DNA of 64,000 nucleotides from Prauserella rugosa. Its GTDB lineage: Bacteria > Actinomycetota > Actinomycetes > Mycobacteriales > Pseudonocardiaceae. Position numbers and translations under genes: made by a program. The stretch covers positions 287,909 through 351,908 of the forward strand of contig NZ_JOIJ01000007.1 in NCBI RefSeq assembly GCF_000719975.1, read 5' to 3'. The first letter of the stretch is position 1; each line of letters starts with the position of its first letter. Shown here in pieces: positions 62,612-64,000 of the stretch. The notes below the pieces were generated by a model. That model made no database searches, was not told the DNA's origin, and saw nothing but the letters and a program-made list of their open reading frames with translations.

Positions 62612-63457
62612 ATGAGACGTCTCGTCACCGCCTTGGCCACCGCCGCCCTCGTCGTGGGGCTCACCCCCGCCGCGCAGGCCGCTCCGCCGCCGGTGCCGCT
62701 GCGGGTCGCGACGTACAACATCCACGCGGGCATCGGCGCCGACGACGTCTTCGACCTCGACCGCACGGCCGCGGCCATCGCCGAGACCGGCGCCGACGTC
62801 GTCGCGCTGCAGGAGGCCGATCAGCACTGGGACAGCCGAAGTGAGTACCGCGCGGTCGTCGACGAACTCGGACAGCGCCTCGGCATGCACGCCCGGTTCG
62901 CCCCCATCTACTCGCTCGAACCCGCCGAGCCGGGACAGCCGCGCCGGGAGTACGGCACCGCGGTGCTGTCGCGCTACCCGATCGCCGAGTTCACCAACCA
63001 CGAGCTGACCCGGCTGTCCACACAGGACCCGGAGGCGGGCCCGCAGCCGATGCCGGGGTTCGCGGAGGTCGTCGTGCGTGCCAGGGGCGCGCTCGTGCAC
63101 GTCTACTCGACCCACCTCGACTACCGGCCCGAACCGGACGTGCGCGCCACGCAGGTCGCCGAGACGCTCGACATCATGGACGGAGACGGAGCGCAGATCA
63201 TGCTGGGCGACTTCAATGCCGAGCCGGACGCGCCCGAGATCGCTCCACTGTGGACGCAGTTGCGGGACGCGTTCGCGGTCGCGGGCGCAGGGGACGGGCG
63301 GACGTATCCCGTCGCCGAACCGGAGAAACGGATCGACTACGCCGCGGTGTCCGACGAGGTGGACGTGCGCACGGCGTCCGTGCCGGACACCGACCTCGCC
63401 GCGACGGCGTCGGACCACCGGCCCGTCGTGGTCGACGTCGCGGTGCCGCACGGCTGA
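62612..63457 (+). CDS. secreted endonuclease/exonuclease/phosphatase-family hydrolase
   Basis: A 281-residue protein with a Sec signal peptide (to about residue 24, PAAQA). The EEP fold has ATYNIHAGIG, ALQEAD (metal-binding Glu), VYSTHLDYRP, MLGDFNAEPDAPEI and SDHRPVVVDV, all catalytic motifs. Extracellular family members are nucleases, sphingomyelinase-like or phosphoinositide phosphatases. ATG 62612 has CAGGAGAG upstream. Substrate unknown. Confidence 0.92.
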   Translation: MRRLVTALATAALVVGLTPAAQAAPPPVPLRVATYNIHAGIGADDVFDLDRTAAAIAETGADVVALQEADQHWDSRSEYRAVVDELGQRLGMHARFAPIYSLEPAEPGQPRREYGTAVLSRYPIAEFTNHELTRLSTQDPEAGPQPMPGFAEVVVRARGALVHVYSTHLDYRPEPDVRATQVAETLDIMDGDGAQIMLGDFNAEPDAPEIAPLWTQLRDAFAVAGAGDGRTYPVAEPEKRIDYAAVSDEVDVRTASVPDTDLAATASDHRPVVVDVAVPHG

Positions 63458-63460
63458 CGG

Positions 63461-63835
63461 TCAGCGAATCGGCACGATCTCCCTGCCCAGCGGCACCAGG
63501 GCGACGGGGACGAGCTTGATGTTGGCCACCCCCAGGGGAAGTCCGATGATCGTGATGCACAGCAACAGCCCCGTGAACAGGTGGATGAGCGCGAGCCACC
63601 AGCCCCCGCACAGCACCCACAGCACGTTGCCGATCAGCGACGGCACACCGGCTCCGCGCCGTTCGGTCACGGTGCGGCCGAACGGCCACAGCGCGTACCC
63701 GGCGATGCGGAAGGATGCCAGTCCGAACGGAATCGTCACGATGAGGATGCAGCACACGATCCCGGCGACCAGGTAGCCCACGGCCAGCCAGAAGCCCGCG
63801 AGCACGAACCAGATCACGTTCAGCAGTAGCGTCAC
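63461..63835 (-). CDS. YccF-domain inner-membrane protein
   Basis: A 124-residue membrane protein with two YccF repeats: LLNVIWFVLAGFWLAVGYLV and LIGNVLWVLCGGWWLALIHL, each followed by a second helix and IPFGLASFRIAGYALWPFG or LPLGVANIKLVPVALVPLG. GTG 63835 gives the standard family start. The frame extends 21 codons upstream without homology. Function unknown; it is convergent with the EEP gene, 3 bp between stops. Confidence 0.92.
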   Translation of the reverse strand: MTLLLNVIWFVLAGFWLAVGYLVAGIVCCILIVTIPFGLASFRIAGYALWPFGRTVTERRGAGVPSLIGNVLWVLCGGWWLALIHLFTGLLLCITIIGLPLGVANIKLVPVALVPLGREIVPIR

Positions 63836-63904
63836 GCGGCCAGTGTCCCGGACCGGCGGCCGTCTGTCATGGCCGGTTTCGGTTCGGGCGTCAGGCACGA
63901 CCTA

Positions 63905-64000
63905 GGGCGTGTCTGACAAATTTAGTGTTTGGCGGCTGGGATGCTGCTGGTCGTGTCGCGGTTTCAGTTGCTCTCGGATGCTCAGTGGGCGTTGATCGAG
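63905..64000 (+). mobile_element. left end of an IS5-like insertion sequence (cut by window)
   Basis: GGGCGTGTCTGACAAA at about 63905 is a typical terminal inverted repeat start of IS5-group elements in actinobacteria, preceded by CTAG. The transposase frame begins 48 bp inside. The right end lies outside the window, so the target duplication cannot be checked. Confidence 0.75.
63953..64000 (+). CDS. IS5-family transposase, N-terminal fragment at window edge
   Basis: The 16 visible residues MSRFQLLSDAQWALIE match the conserved N-terminus of actinobacterial IS5-type (DUF4096) transposases. GTG 63953 is used; an in-frame ATG at 63941 would add four residues. The gene continues past 64000. Confidence 0.8.
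   Translation, partial: MSRFQLLSDAQWALIE

Overview
High-GC (about 70%) actinobacterial chromosome. The DasR-type regulator with its operator, TPP riboswitches, CIRCE-controlled groEL2, NIT-domain kinases with a conservon, and many leaderless promoters point to Pseudonocardiales (Saccharomonospora/Amycolatopsis-like). That is an inference from gene content; there is no rRNA in the window. Two blocks keep the gene order I recall from Mycobacterium tuberculosis. thiE-thiO-thiS-thiG / thiD-thiC / def-DUF3263-LytR_C / Cdc48-like ATPase-pssA-psd-moeA / groEL2 matches Rv0414c-Rv0440. xpB / helicase-associated protein / small ORF / moaC / mog-moaE / rpfA / moaD / moaA matches Rv0861c-Rv0869c.

Layout. 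1-2.45 kb: amino-sugar (GlcNAc) genes divergent from dasR, with a dre-like operator between. 3.7-12.5 kb: thiamine biosynthesis, with two TPP riboswitches, two thiD paralogues and a PstS-like protein apparently split by a frameshift. 12.6-24.5 kb: def, DUF3263, LytR_C, Cdc48-like AAA ATPase, phospholipid genes pssA/psd, moeA, two AIM24 proteins, a cold-shock protein, a membrane Ser/Thr kinase and an NAD-epimerase. 24.6-26.7 kb: double CIRCE, groEL2, a strong terminator and an 8-copy 21-bp tandem repeat. 26.8-34.4 kb: a lone molybdenum hydroxylase subunit, menC, a PfpI-like protein, DUF72, DUF4253 and XPB helicase. 34.6-48.9 kb: two large NIT-domain histidine kinases flanking a NitT/TauT-type ABC transporter; the second kinase heads an A-B-C-D-B-C conservon. 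48.9-60.8 kb: the XPB-associated protein, malic enzyme, molybdopterin genes moaC, mog-moaE fusion, moaD and moaA, an Rpf cell-wall hydrolase, and a TOBE regulator with modABC. 60.8-64 kb: HAD phosphatase, metallophosphoesterase, secreted EEP hydrolase, YccF and the start of an IS5-like transposase.

How the parts fit. Molybdenum is a running theme: uptake (modABC), cofactor synthesis (moaA, moaC, moaD, mog-moaE, moeA) and a client enzyme (26834-29218). The 14.3-kb kinase/transporter/conservon block lies between XPB and its partner, which are neighbours in mycobacteria, so it looks like an insertion into a conserved backbone. Many genes have a TANNNT box 6-8 nt before the start codon, indicating leaderless mRNAs; this pattern was used to choose several starts. 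No CRISPR array, tRNA, rRNA, prophage or biosynthetic megacluster was seen.
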